DNA from: Caenorhabditis elegans
Lineage: Eukaryota; Nematoda; Chromadorea; Rhabditida; Rhabditidae
DNA: 64,000 nucleotides
NCBI RefSeq assembly: GCF_000002985.6
Contig: NC_003282.8
Location: 1,178,001-1,242,000, forward strand
Direction of reading: 5' to 3'
Shown: positions 1 through 12,800 of the stretch, piece after piece
Numbering within the stretch: position 1 is the stretch's first letter
Layout of the letters: every line of letters starts with the position of its first letter
Position numbers and translations under genes: made by a program
The notes under the pieces: model-generated
The model's input: the letters and a program-made list of their open reading frames with translations, nothing else
Told to the model about the DNA's origin: nothing
The model's database searches: none

Positions 1-38
1 AGAATAACTGAAAATTTAGAGATTTCAAGCAAAAAACT

Positions 39-3000
39 ATGCCAGAACCAACGGAATTGTCTGGAATCATCTCAAAACTTGAGGAAACCTACGCATTCGC
101 CACCACCAGTCTTGGAAACGTATTTATACCGATTGCAGCGGCCAGAACCAAGAACGAGACGCTTTTAAGCTTGCTCGACAAGTTTTCGTGAGTTTTTTTT
201 GCTGGAAAAGTTACATAAATCAATTAAAAATCAAAGTTTTGGGTGAAAATTCAAGTTTTTTCGAACTTTTCCCGGAAAAAATCGATAAAGTGTTTCAGAT
301 ACAACGAAACTGTGCAAATGGTGGTTATTAAACAGATAGGACGCAAAAATAACTGCAATTATCAGGCAAAACTCGTGAAAAAGCTCGAAGGCTCAATGTT
401 GGCGGCCGCCAGAATTTCCAATGAAGTTTTCGGGCCATTGGTGGGTTTTTAGGGTTAAAAACTTGGTTTTAAGTGAAAAAATAGTCAGAAAATTGAATTT
501 TCCATAGTTTTAAAGCTAAAAAATCTCGAAAATCCCGTATTTCCAGATCGCCCAGGTGACCAGCACCACGGATAGCTACGCGTTTGCTCAAAACGACGAA
601 AAAGGCACAATTTTCGTGCCGGGAGACGCTTTTGACGCGAAAATCGTGAAAAATGTGGGCCGATACGTGAATACCAGCAATCAACTGGTGCTAAAAATCA
701 AGGAGCAAATCGAACGAAAAGGGTGTAAATGGGTCGCTGTTGAGGCTGTAAAACACTTTGTTGTCGAGGAAAATGAGGAGAAAGAGGTGGAAAATCGAGA
801 AAAATCGATAAATTTTGATCTAGAGCTCGGAAAACTGCTGAAAAAGTGAATTTAGAGCAGAAAATTGGAGTTTTGAGCCGCCGAATGTCCAATGTTCAAG
901 TAAAAAAATGTGAATTTAGAGCTAAAAAATTTAAAAAATGGCAAATTTCGACTAAAAATATAACTTTTCTCCCGAAAAAACGAATTTTTATGACAAAGTT
1001 GAGCCATTTTGGTATTTTTGCCCAAATTTCAGCTAACAACTTAAAAATGATCTAAAATATCCAAATTTTTGTATAAAAACCTAAAAGTTCTCCAAAAAGT
1101 TCAATTTTTTGCCCAAATTTCCGCTAAAACCTGGAAAATACTCTAAAATACCCAAATTTTTGTATAAGAACCTAAAAATTGCGAAAAAATATCCAAAAAA
1201 AAAAAAAGACTTTTTGTCCAATTTTCTGTTCAAAACACGGAAAAACTATCCAAATTGCACTAATTATACAAAAATCTGTTTTTTTTGGCCAAAAAAAATT
1301 TTTTTTCGGCTAAAAACTCGGAAAATTAATTAAAAATGCCCAAATTTTTGCCTAAAAACCGAAACATTGCAAAAAATTCACAAAAAACTCAATTTTCGCC
1401 CAATTTTCGAGCTGAAAACACGAAAAATGCTCAAATTTTTCCCCCAAAATATGCCGAAAATCAATAAAAATTTCAATTTTTTTCAGGCGGTAGCAACTGG
1501 AGAAGTAAAAATTTCGTGGGGAGTCGTTGTGGAAGTTGATGAAATGGAAGCACATGTATTAGATGAAAAGAATGGAATACTTGTTACGTTAGTAATGTTA
1601 AAAACTAAAAAAAATCTTAAAAATCTTAATTTTATAACTTTCTGTAAAAAAAACGAAAAAAAAAAATCGAATTTTTAGATAAAAACTCTGTAAAATCGAG
1701 AAAAATTGACTGTTTCGGGCTTATTTTCAGACAGAAATTAGAAATATAAAAGCTAATTTCACAGAAACATAAACTTTCACTAAAAATTGGCTTTTTACAA
1801 AATTTCTTCAGTGAAAATCTGGAAATTTTACCAGAAAAATTCCGGAAAAATGTCAAAATGTTGACCATAAATCGAAATTTGTACAAATTTTCGGAGAAAA
1901 TTGCATTTGATCATCAAATTTCATCAGTTTTTACATTTTTTTCAGTGAATATCATACAATTTCACCAAAATATTGGAAAAAAATCGGGAAATTCACATTT
2001 TCTATGTGGAAAATATAAGAAACCAGCCGTGGACCGCACCTACGGCGCGGCCCCCGACTTTTTGAGAAAACACATTAGATATACGGTGTCTATCGCGGAC
2101 CTCGATCGATGTCTGCTGCGCACTTAGCATAAGGTTTCCCAAAATTTCGTTGCTCTGATCAGAGATCAAACTACATAAGGACAGAAGGACACGCGCTTTA
2201 TATATAGTAAATGATATAGGAAAAATCCTGGAATTTTCCAGATTTTTCTGTGAAATTCTAGAATATTTTTGGTTGAAAATGTCAAAAATCCAGAAAATTT
2301 TCAGAAAATTTCCCTGTATATTGTCTGTGACTTGTGTGTTTCTCTATCCGAATTGATGGTTTGAATAGTGGTATTCTCGGCTGAAATATGCAATAAATAC
2401 CGTATTCCAACCAACAATTTGTGCAATAGAGCACATTTGTCACTGGAGATGCAGAAGCTATGCCCAAATTTTCATTTAGCGCGGAAATTTGGCTGTTTTC
2501 GGGTGTAAAGTAGAAAATTTGGAAATTTCGACATTAAAATTTATTATAAAATTTGAAAAAAAATCCATAAAAATCCCTTTTTTCTGACAATTTTCTGTTA
2601 AAAATTGGTAGTTTTTTGGGTTTTTTTAAATCCCAGTTTCCGAGGAAAGCTATAAATTTGGGTACGGTAACTCGGAATTTATGATGTTTTTTTTTAAAGC
2701 TGTAAAAACTGAAAAATTCTGCTCAATTTCCAATTTTTGTTGAAAACCTAGTGGTTTCTTGGATTGTTCTAATTTTTTATCAAAATCCTGCTGAAAATTA
2801 GAATTTTTAGCTTTTCCGCTTGTTTTTCGGAATTTTTTGTGGCTTTTTCCAGGTAAAAAATCCGTTTTTTACGGAAAAAACGGCAAATTTTTGAATTTTT
2901 CGATGTTTTTCCCATGAAAATCGGAAAATTTGTATTTTTTGTTTATTTTTAAAGGAAATTCGAATTTTTTTTCGTGGCGAGACCCAACCTTTTCAGACTT

Positions 3001-6000
3001 TGCGCAAAGTAGGTCAAAATTATACGGCAACTTGGCAACTGAATTTCCCAATACTGTCTGTGACTTGTGTGTTTCTCTATCCGAATTGATGGTTTGAATA
3101 GTGGTATTCTCGGCTGAAATATGCAATAAATACCGTATTCCAACCAACAATTCGGTGCAATAGAGCACATTTGTCACCGGGGATGCGGAAGCTATGCCCA
3201 AATTTTCATTTTTCAGGAAAAACACCTTTTAAAAGCCAAAATTGGGCCAAATTTCATAAATTTTTGGCCAAAAAACTTAAAATTTTCACCAAAAATCGCC
3301 TTTTTTTTTGCAGATGCCCAATTCTAAAATACACTGGCGGAGCAGATGATAGTCCTTCGGCTCGAGCACTAAATGACGTCATATCAATCGATAATCACGT
3401 TATGTTCAAAGCTATGCTAATCAATGGAAGATATGACGCTGTTGAATGGAAAAAAATTGCCGATTCTCATGAACTTGTGATGCCGAAAAAAGTGAACACG
3501 TCGGATTCGTATGCACAGACTCCTGCGTGTCTTGTGGTACGGGGTTTTGAGTGGAAATTTGGGATTTTCCGCTAAAAATGAGCTGAGAAAATCGGAAATT
3601 TTAACCCTAAATTGCCTGGAAATTCGGAATTTTGCGTTAAAAAAAGTGAAAAAAAAACATTCAATTTTAGATCCAAAAAGTTTATTTTGGAAGCTCCCAC
3701 TTTGGCTGAAATTTTGATATTTCTGGTTAAATTTTACCGGTTTTATGCAGAATTTTTTATAATTTTCCACTTTAATTGGCATTTTAGAGCCTTAATTTTT
3801 ACTAAAAATGCGCTAAAAATTTGATATTTTACTAACTTTTGTTAGAAATGTGAATATTTTATTAAAAAGGTTGATTTTTATGTAAATTAAATTATTTTGT
3901 CAACAAAAATTAGATAAAAATTCGGAAAACCCATTTTCCATACCGTTTTCAGATATTTCTGGCCTCCTTTGCAAAAAAATGAAAAATTGGAAATTTTCAG
4001 GAATTAAAAAAAATTCAAAATTTTTCAAATATCTAAACAAATTAGGATACTTTGACCGATTTTGCTACGCTTAGAAAAAGTTTTAGTCCATTTTCTAAAT
4101 TTAAATCAATTTTCTGACGACATTTTTCAAAAAATTTGAAAAATTTCACACATTTTGACTAGTTTTTTTTCCAAAAATGTAAATTTTTTTTAAACTTTAA
4201 AAAAGTTTTTTAAATTAAAAAGCTGTAAAAACCGAAAAATTCTACCTAATTTCCAATTTTTTGTTGAAAACCTAGGATTAGCTTGGATTTTGCTAATTTT
4301 TCTCAAAATTGTGTTGAAAATCTGAATTTCTAAGCTTATCCGTTTTTTTTTCTAACATTTTCGGCGTTTTTCATCCCAGTTACCGAGGAATGCTATAAAT
4401 TTTGAGTACGGCAACTCGGCAACTGAACTGAATTTCCCTGTATATTGTCTGTGACTTGTGTGTTTCTCTATCCGAATTGATGGTTTGAATAGTGGTATTC
4501 TCGGCTGAAACATGCAATAAATACCGTATTCCAACCAACAATTTGTGCAATAGAGCACATTTGTCACTGGAGATGCGGAAGCTATGCCCAAATTTTCAAT
4601 TTTTCACGTGAAAACTTTGTCAAAATCACTAAATTTTCGCCTAAAAACCTGAAATATTCAGACAATCATGTTCCGAAAACTGCTCCAAAATCATCCAGAA
4701 GATATGGATCGATACTCATCAATATTGGATCAATTGCCACCGTCAGCACTTCCAGATTGCTATTTTTCCCGTGAAAATTGCACGGAATAATGGGATTTTT
4801 TTTTTGGTTTTTTTTTCGGTTTTATTCTCGAAAACGTGTTTGTCAATACTAATTATTGGGTTTTTTTTTCACAATTTTGCACTTATTTTCCGCACAAAAT
4901 CGGTTAAAATTCCGGCTTTTTTTTACCTATTTTCACCCATTTTTTACCCCAAAAAACCGGAAAATCCATAGAAAATGTGCGATCGAGACGATTGTGCAAG
5001 TATCGCGAGCCGCTGCACCGGAGAAACTATCATTTGTGCATTTGTGGAATCAATCACACCGCCCAAGATTCGAGATAAGACGGGTAGGTTTTTTTTTTGC
5101 GGAAAAACTGCAAAATCCACTTAATTATCGATTTTTGGTGCGGAAAACGCCGAAAAATTGTCATTTTTGGGTTACTGTAGCCCCAAACATCACACCAATG
5201 CATCGGATCTTACGACAAAATGCAGAAAAAATTCGATTATTACGTAGAACCGCGTTTTTCCGCATTTTGTCGTAAAATCCGGTGCATTGATGCGGTTTTT
5301 GCACGGATTTAGGGATACGGTAACCACAAATTCGATTTTTCATTAAAAAATGACATAGTGCTAATTTTTCAAGTAAAAAACTGGATTTTTATATGAAAAA
5401 TGTGATTTTGAGCATAAAAAGCGGCGTTTCCGGGCTAATTCACGATGTTTTTGGTTACTAAAAGCAAACACCAGACCTTACGACAAAATGCAGAAAAACC
5501 CGATTTTTCTGCATTTTGTCGTAAGATCTGGTGTCTAGACGCGGAAAAATCCTTTTTTTTTTCGCTTATAACTTAAAATTTCGGATTACTGTAGGCCCGA
5601 TTCTGTGTAGACACCAGATCTCACGACAAATTGCAGAAAACGCTCAAAAGTGAAGTTTTACGCATTTTGTCGTAAAAGTTTCAATTTTTGACAGAAATTT
5701 AGCTTTTTTTAGCTGAAAATTTGAAAATTCAAGTGGAAATTAGTGAAAATTGCACCAAAAACAGATTTTTAGCGAAATGTTTGATTTCCGGATTACTGTA
5801 GCCCCAATTCTGTGCAAACACACCGCCTCACAGACACCGGATTTTACGACAAAATGCAGAAAATGAGCCACAATCCAACTTTTCTGCATTTTTTCGTGGG
5901 ATCGGGTGTCGTCTAGCCGCCGTGATTGAACACAACAAGTTCCCCGAAAATGGTCATTTTCACTCAAAATTTCGAGGAAAAATCCTTTTTTTTCCGCTTA

Positions 6001-8371
6001 AAATTCAAAATTTCGGGTTACTGTAGCGATTCCGATTCTGTGCAGACACCAGATCTCACGACAAATTGCAGAAAACGCAGAAAAATTGAAATTGCTGTAT
6101 TTTGTCGTGAAATCAGGGCCAGAATTTTCTTTTTTTTTTACAGAAATTGGGGTTTTTTTAAGCTGAAATATTGAAAAAATTCGGTGGAAATCGAGAAAAT
6201 TGGCCCCAGTGCATTTTTCCCACAGTGCATTTTTTTTTCTCACTTCTACGACTTTAAAGGCGCGCGCATTTATACAAAATGGTCCCGTCATTGGTCTCGC
6301 CACGCGCTCAACAAATCAATGGGATGCGCGTGGCGAGACCATTGTGCGAAAATGCGCGCGGCTTTAAAGTCGTAGAAGTCCCTTCTCTATACAAACACAC
6401 CAGATTTTACGACAAAATGCAGAAAATCTATTTTTCTGCATTTTGTCGTCGGATCGGGTGTCTTGGCGCTGTGTTTGCACAAAAGTGAGGCTACAGTAAT
6501 CTCTGCATGCATTTTTTTGTAATTAAATTGACAAAAACTTTAATTTTTCGTTAAAAATACGAAATTTTTCATATTTTTCTAGATTTTTTAAAAGAAATAA
6601 ATATAGTTATCGCTGAAAAAAAACAGCTGTCAGAGTCAAAAATTGCACGAAAAATGTTCAAAAAAAAAAAAGGAATTTTCATAGAAAAATGTACTAAAAA
6701 CTAAAAATCCCCCCAATTTTCAGGCACCTACGAGCTGAAATGCCCATTTGCGGAAGGTTTCACAATGGAAATTGGCGATTTGTTCCTTTTTCACTTTGTT
6801 TTCGATGGCTCCTCGGAGAAATGCACACGTTTGACGCCGATTCCAAAGATGTTGGCTATGGTGTACGAGAAATTGTTGAAGGATCTTCGAAAAGCTAAAA
6901 AAGAGGGGAAAAGTATGGGTTTTTTGAGGAAAATTGCAGAAAAATTGCGATTTTTTACAAAAAATTGGAAAAAAAAAATCACTTTTCGAATTTTCTTGAG
7001 AAAATGTCGGAAAATTCAAATTTTCCTATTTTTTTCTTAATTGACATTTTTAATGAATTTCACGCAAAAATTGAAAAAGAGCTAATTTTTCCAGTCAAAA
7101 ACAGGATTTTTATTTGGAAAATTTTGATTTTCAGCTTTGAAAACAGTGTTATCGGGTTAATTTTCGCAAAAATCTTAATTTTTCAATGTTTTTGGTTACT
7201 GTAGCCCCAGTTCTGTGCAAACACCGCTCCCAGGCGCCAGATCTTACGCCAATGTGCAGAAAAAAAAATGCAGAAAAAAAGAAGAAAATATTATCAAAAA
7301 CGGTAGTTTCAATGCCATAGTTTTCGTAATTTTAGCCTAAAATAGAGTTTTTCTGCAATTTGTCGTCGAATTCGGTGTATAGTCGGCACACTACAGTAAT
7401 CAAAAATTCAACATTTTTGCAGTGCACCCGCATTTTTTTCACAAAATTCGGATTTTGCAACATATTTTACGGTAAATTGCAGAAATATCGATTTTTCGTT
7501 GTGTTTGCACATAAAGTAGGCTACAGTAACCCAATTTTTAGAAAATTGTCATTCTCTTAGTAAAAAATGATTTTTTGTTTAAAAATATTAGAACTTTAAG
7601 CTTTTCCGCTTGTTTTTCTATCCCAGTTACCGAGGAATGCTATAAATTTTAATACGGCAACTCGGTAACTGAACTAAATTTCCCTGTATATTGTCTGTGA
7701 CTTGTGTGTTTCTCTATCCGAATTGATGGTTTGAATAGTGGTATTCTCGGCTGAAATATGCAATAAATACCGTATTCCAACCAACAATTTGTGCAATAGA
7801 GCACATTTGTCACCGGAGATGCGGAAGCTATGCCCAAATTTTCCATTTTTCAGCCTGAAAACTTTGTCAAAATCGCTAAATTTTCGCCTAAATTTTCACG
7901 CCCTTTTTCTCAGATTTCGCGGTTTCTAGCTGAATTTTGAAATATCGAGGGTTACTGTAGCCCCAAAAATACGCAAACGCCGAATTTCACCCTATTTCTG
8001 AATTTTGAGCTGAAATTTTGAGTTTAGACTAAGAAAATGGCGAGGAATTCGATTTTAATGCTCAAAATTCCAATAAATTTTTTTTTGAACGTCTGAAAAT
8101 TAAATTTTTCTGTGCAAAATGAGTATTTTTTTTTCGCGAAACTCAAATTTCTGTGACTTGTGTGTTTCTCTATCCGAATTGATGGTTTGAATAGTGGTAT
8201 TCTCGGCTGAAATATGCAATAAATACCGTATTCCAACCAACAATTCGGTGCAATAGAGCACATTTGTCACTGGAGATGCGGAAGCTATGCCCAAATTTTC
8301 AATTTTTTTTGGGCTAAAAACTTCAAATTTATTTCCAATTTTCAGTGATCATCTCACCAACAGCCAACTGA
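39..8371 (+). CDS. Nine-exon gene, unknown nematode protein
   Basis: I do not recognise this protein. Exons read by phase: 39-187, 299-440, 547-747, 1487-1587, 3314-3536, 4662-4770, about 4988-5083, 6724-6912 and 8346-8371, giving roughly 350 residues that end KMIISPTAN. The ATG at 39 follows a TTTCAAG acceptor-like site. Two segments look alike (AFATTSLGNVFIPIAAAR near residue 20 and AFAQNDEKGTIFVPGDAFD near residue 110) and faintly resemble OB-fold strands, but this is too weak for a call. There is no signal peptide or membrane segment. All joints keep phase except exon 6 to 7: the better-looking acceptor at 4971 puts exon 7 in the wrong frame, and only a poor acceptor at 4987 restores it. 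The end of exon 3 is also uncertain, because the frame stays open to 849. Introns 4-8 hold five copies of a conserved repeat and many fold-back repeats. Confidence 0.7.
2025..2215. other. GC-rich island in intron, possible mobile-element fragment
   Basis: A stretch rich in G and C (GGACCGCACCTACGGCGCGG and onward) stands out in an intron that is otherwise mostly A and T. It ends near a run reading GGACACGCGCTTTATATATA. I see no complete reading frame or terminal repeats. It may be the remnant of a DNA transposon or Helitron, but I cannot assign a family. Confidence 0.4.
2308..4598. repeat. Conserved ~150-bp dispersed repeat, copies 1-3
   Basis: Copies lie at about 2308-2473, 3022-3208 and 4374-4598, all in the same orientation inside introns. 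The core runs from CTGTGACTTGTGTGTTTCTC to AAGCTATGCCCAAATTTTC and is almost identical between copies, while flanks diverge. Copies 2 and 3 carry an extra left part (TACGGCAACTNGGCAACTG). A further upstream block with AAAAGCTGTAAAAAC is shared by about 2690-2830 and 4215-4345. The core can pair internally (TGTGC/GCACA around AATAGA, and GGTATT with AATACC). No terminal inverted repeats or target duplications are visible. It gives a minus-strand reading frame (GIASASPVTNVLYC) that persists only because the copies are alike. Confidence 0.8.
6045..6655 (+). repeat. Left arm of inverted duplication C
   Basis: This segment reappears as its reverse complement at about 8640-9268. It contains a nested palindrome (6225-6385) built on CTACGACTTTAAAGGCGCGC and its complement. 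The two arms enclose the last two coding exons of the first gene. Confidence 0.75.
7594..8300. repeat. Conserved ~150-bp dispersed repeat, copies 4 and 5
   Basis: Copy 4 (about 7594-7843) is the fullest, with the left block CTTTTCCGCTTG, the CCCAGTTACCGAGGAATGC block and the core. Copy 5 (about 8151-8300) has the core only, starting abruptly at CTGTGACTTGTG. Both have the same orientation as copies 1-3, and copy 5 ends 45 bp before the final exon of the host gene. Confidence 0.8.
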
Positions 8372-8639
8372 TCATCTCTCCGTCATCGTCTGCGTCTCTA
8401 ATTTTTTTTTCGCAAAAATGTTTTTTTGTTTTTTTCTAAATTTCTCTGTTTCTCTGCTTCCTCGAAAACTTCAAAATCTCTCGGTTTCTCCCAATTTTTC
8501 TCATTTAAACTGGTATTCTTATCAAATTTGTTAATTGGTTTTTTAAATTTATTGACTTTTTACTGGTACTTCTCCTTTTTTTTGTAAGTTTTTTTGTACA
8601 TTTTTCTATGAAAATTCCTTTTTTTTTTTTTGAAAATTT

Positions 8640-9268
8640 TTCCTGCAATTTTTGACTCTGACAGCTGTTTTTTTTTCAGCGATAACTATATTTATTTCTT
8701 TTAAAAAATCTAGAAAAATATGAAAAATTTCGTATTTTTAACGAAAAATTAAAGTTTTTGTCAATTTAATTACAAAAAAATGCATGCAGAGATTACTGTA
8801 GCCTCACTTTTGTGCAAACACAGCGCCAAGACACCAGATCCGACGACAAAATGCAGAAAAATAGATTTTCTGCATTTTGTCGTAAAATCCGGTGTGTTTG
8901 TATAGAGACGGGACTACAGTGCATTTTTTTCCAACTTCTACGACTTTAAAGGCGCGCGCATTTTCGCACATGGGTCTCGCCACGCGCATGGCGAGACCAA
9001 TGACGGGACCATTTTGTATAAATGCGCGCGCCTTTAAAGTCGTAGAAGTTGGAAAAAAAATGCACTGTACAGTAACCCGTAAATTGAAATTTCGCAAAAA
9101 TTCAGTTTTTGGGGCCAATTTTCTCGATTTCCACCGAAATTTTTCAATATTTCAGCTTAAAAAAACCTCAATTTCTGTAAAAAAAGAAAATTCTGGCCCT
9201 GATTTCACGACAAAATACAGAAATTTCAATTTTTCTGCGTTTTCTGCAATTTGTCGTAAGATCAGGTG
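8640..9268 (-). repeat. Right arm of inverted duplication C
   Basis: Reverse complement of about 6045-6655, recognisable through TTTGACTCTGACAGCTG, ATGCATGCAGAGATTACTG and the GCGCGC-containing palindrome. The spacer between the arms is about 2 kb. Confidence 0.75.
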
Positions 9269-9297
9269 TTTGCCAAACAACTGGGGCTACAGTAACC

Positions 9298-9796
9298 CGG
9301 AAATTGCAATTTTGGAAAAAACGGAAAATAGCAATTGTTGATGCGAATTTCTAGTTTTTAGCTAAAAAATCAGCTTAAAAATGATTTTTTTCAAGCTCCG
9401 GGCTACGGTAGCTCCGATTCTGTGCAAACACGGCGCCGAAACACCAAATCTGACGACAAATTGCAGAAAACCGCTAATTTTTACGCTTAGCCTAATGAAA
9501 ATGTGATATTTTGCGCTGATACCTGCGTTTCTGACAATGTTTTCAGAAGTTTTCTGCAATTTGTCGTAAGATTTGGTGCCCCTATTTGTGTTTGCACAGA
9601 AACGGGGCTACCGTAACCAAATTTTTGCAAAAATTGCAGTTTTCTTGGTGAAAACTAGTTTTTTCTTCAAAATTAACTCGAAAATTTCCAGTTTTTTCGT
9701 CCAATTTCACGAAAAAGGCGTTTTCTGCAATTTGTCGTAAGATCCGGTTTGCCAAACAACTCATCGGGCTACAGTAACCCGAAAATTTCCAATTTT
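9298..9796 (+). repeat. Left arm of inverted duplication A
   Basis: Reverse complement of about 13165-13665, with landmarks such as ATGTGATATTTTGCGCTGA and TGCCCCTATTTGTGTTTGCA. It ends about 20 bp before the mdt-20 start codon, so its mate in intron 3 could pair with the mdt-20 leader region if both are transcribed. Confidence 0.75.
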
Positions 9797-9816
9797 CCAG
9801 TTTTTCGCATCAAAAA

Positions 9817-12800
9817 ATGGGTGTCACATGGGTTTTCGAAGCAGAACAAACGGCAAAATCAGTGGAACGACTGTTGGAATCGATCGGAGGCGATCTTCAC
9901 GGAACATTTATCGTCGACGTCACCCCATTCAATCCGCCGACACCGAGTTCCGATTATCCGTCAAATGTGGTGATGCATCACTCGAAATGCCCACAATCAA
10001 CGTTTTCCATTTGTGAGCACCCACCCGAGTTTTCAGTGGAAAAATCGCGAAAATTGAAGGAATCTGACCTAAAAACACTGCAACTTTTTTCCTGACGAGG
10101 GACGAGGAAAAGTGGTTTCTAGGCCATGGCCGAGGGGCCGACAAGTTTCAGCGGCCATTTATCTTGTATTGTTTTCCGCCTGTTTTCTTTTGTTTTTCAT
10201 CGATTTTTTTTCGTTTTTTCTTAATAAAACTGATAAATAAATATTTTTTGCAGATGCTAAAACAATTTCCAAGTAAAAAAATAATGTATTCAGTGGGCAA
10301 GCAGCGGTGAAAGTGGGCATTGTAATATGATGGATTACGGGAATACAAAACCTAAACTTTTTCTGAAACATGATACATATGATGCTTAGATGCTGAGACT
10401 ACCTGATTTTCATAACGAGACCGCTGAAAAAGTTTTGAGGTTTTCAAAATTCAACTTTTTTTGGTGAAAAAGTCGAGATTTTCGCACAAAACGTTGAATT
10501 TTGAAAACCTCAAAACTTTTTCAGCGGTCTCGTTATGAAAATCAGGTAATTTCAGCATCTAAGCATCATATGTATCATGTTTCAGAAAAAGTTTAGGTTT
10601 TGTATTCCCGTAATCCATCATTTTACATTGACCACTTTCACCGCTTCTTGCCCACTGAATACATAATTTTTTTACTTGGAAATTGTTTTATCATCTGCAA
10701 AAAATATTTATTTATCAGTTTTATTAAGATAAAACGAAAAAAATCGATGAAAAACGAAAGAAAACAGGCGGAAAACAAAGCAAGATAAATGGCCGCTGAA
10801 ACTTGTCGGCCCCTCGGCCATGGCCTAGAAACCACTTTTCCTCGTCCCTCGTGAGGAAAAAGTTGCAGTGAAAAACTGAAAAATTTCGAATTTTTTGACC
10901 CGAAAACAGCGAAAATCTGTGAATTCTGACGTAAAAAATCGAAAGATTGTGTGGTTTTTCGAGAATTTCGTCTCAAAACCCTAAAAAATCGATAAATTTT
11001 ACAAATATCGAGCATAAAATCGCCCAAAATTGTGACTTTTCCGCCAAAATTCGATATCTTTTCTGTATACACCATATTTGACGACAATTTGCAGAATTGT
11101 CGTAAAATGCGGTGTTTATAAACTAAATTTGTAATTTTTCACCTAAAAAATCGATAAAAACTGCTTTAAAACTGAAAATTTGCCGGAAAATTCGAAAAAT
11201 GAGTCATTTTTCACCTAAAATTCAAAAATTTCAAGCTTTTTCAGGCCCAAAAGACACGTTCAAAAAAAGCCCGAAAGCTGTTTGTGACCGGGGATTCGAT
11301 TTAATTCTCAGCAAGCTCAGCAGTGGATTAATAGCCGATAATGCCGGTAAAATTGAGGTAAAAATCGATTTTTTCAGCGCCGCCGGGTTACGGTAGCCTC
11401 GATTCTGTGCAAACACCACCGCTCCAATACACCGGATTTTACGACAGTAATTGCGGAAACATGCGTCTTTTCTGCATTTTGTCGTAAAATCCGATGCTTG
11501 CACACAATTGAGACAGACCGTAACCAAAAATCAAAAATTTTTCTGATCAAAAATGCCTGTTTTAGCGTCAAAATTTGAAAAAAAAATCCCGTTTTTCGAA
11601 CTAAAAGCACGCAAATTTTCTATTCTTTTGCAATTTGTTGTAAAATTTGGTGCTTTGTACTGGATTTTACGACAAAAGTCGGAAACGTCGGATTTTCTGC
11701 ATTTTGTCGTAAGATCCGGTGTACAAAAACTCGAAAATATAGATTTTTAAGCAGAAAATTGGCATTTTTGAGAGAAATTTGTGAAACATCTCTCTTTTCT
11801 TTCTCGTTATTTCAAGACGAATTGCAGAAAAGTCGAAGAAAAATAAATCCCGATTTAATTCGAATTTTCAACTTAAAAATCGATTTTGCAGCTAAAAAAA
11901 ATCGAAAATTTCGGTGAAAAACGACGAAACTCGTAGTTTCTTGGGTTACGGTAGTCGCCATACACCGAATCCTACGACAAAATGCAGAAAACCCCAATTT
12001 TTCTGCATTTTGTCCTCAGTTTCGGCGTTTGCACTTGTAGCTTTCCGGTTTTTCAGTGATTTTGAAGATTTCCGGCAGGGTTTCGTGCTGAAAATTGGGA
12101 AAAATTGAATTTTTAATAAAATTTTCGGGTTACTGTAGCCTCGATCGTGTGCAAACACCGAATCTGACGAGAAATTGCAGAAAAATACGATTCTTCTGCA
12201 TTTTGTCGTACGATTCGGTGTATGGGAGCTACCGTAACCTAGAAAACTTCGATTTTTGTTTTTTTTCTGTTTTTTTTGAGGAAAAATTGATTTTTTGTTG
12301 AAAATTCGAAATTTATTTCCCCAAAATGGCAATTTTAACATTTTTGCTCAAAAATCGACAATTTCGGATTTAGATACACCGAATCTGACGGCAAATTGCA
12401 GAAAGTACCAATTTTTCGGCTATAATACCGAGAAAATCAATGAATTGTCTTAAAAAACTGTGAAATTTGGAACTTTTCAGCAAATTTTTATCGAAAATGA
12501 AGCTTTCGCCAAAGTTTCTGCAATTTGTCGTCAAATCTTGTGCCTTGGGGCGGTGTTTGCACACAATCGGGGCTACCGTAGCCAAAATTGACAAATTTCG
12601 AGTTAATTTCATAGAAAAAACCATTTTTCACCAAGAAAATGCCAATTTTGTAAAAATTCGGGTTACTGTAGCCTCATTTGTGTGTGCAAACACCATGAAA
12701 AATCGATTTTTCTGCATTTTGCTGTAAAATAGGTTGCAAAATTTGAATTTTTGTGTAAAAAATGCGGGTGAACTGCAAAAATTTATTTTCAAACTTCGAA

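Larger units (their letters stand above)
8372..9816. other. Spacer between first gene and mdt-20, no gene seen
   Basis: Repeats fill this spacer: the right arm of inverted duplication C and the left arm of inverted duplication A, both made largely of the TTCTGCATTTTGTCGT family. At 8380-8405 there is a CTGCGTCTCT motif of the kind common in worm promoters. No convincing exon is present. Confidence 0.6.

Noticed and set aside
2282..8294. Five related frames containing GIASASPVTNVLYC
   Set aside because: Translation of a conserved DNA repeat; frames differ at the ends and lack splice context, so nucleotide-level conservation explains them.
10148..10788. Repeated frames reading MYSRNPS...YFLFISF
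   Set aside because: Occur in mirrored pairs in the arms of the palindromic element and again at 18.3-19.0 kb; no transposase features.
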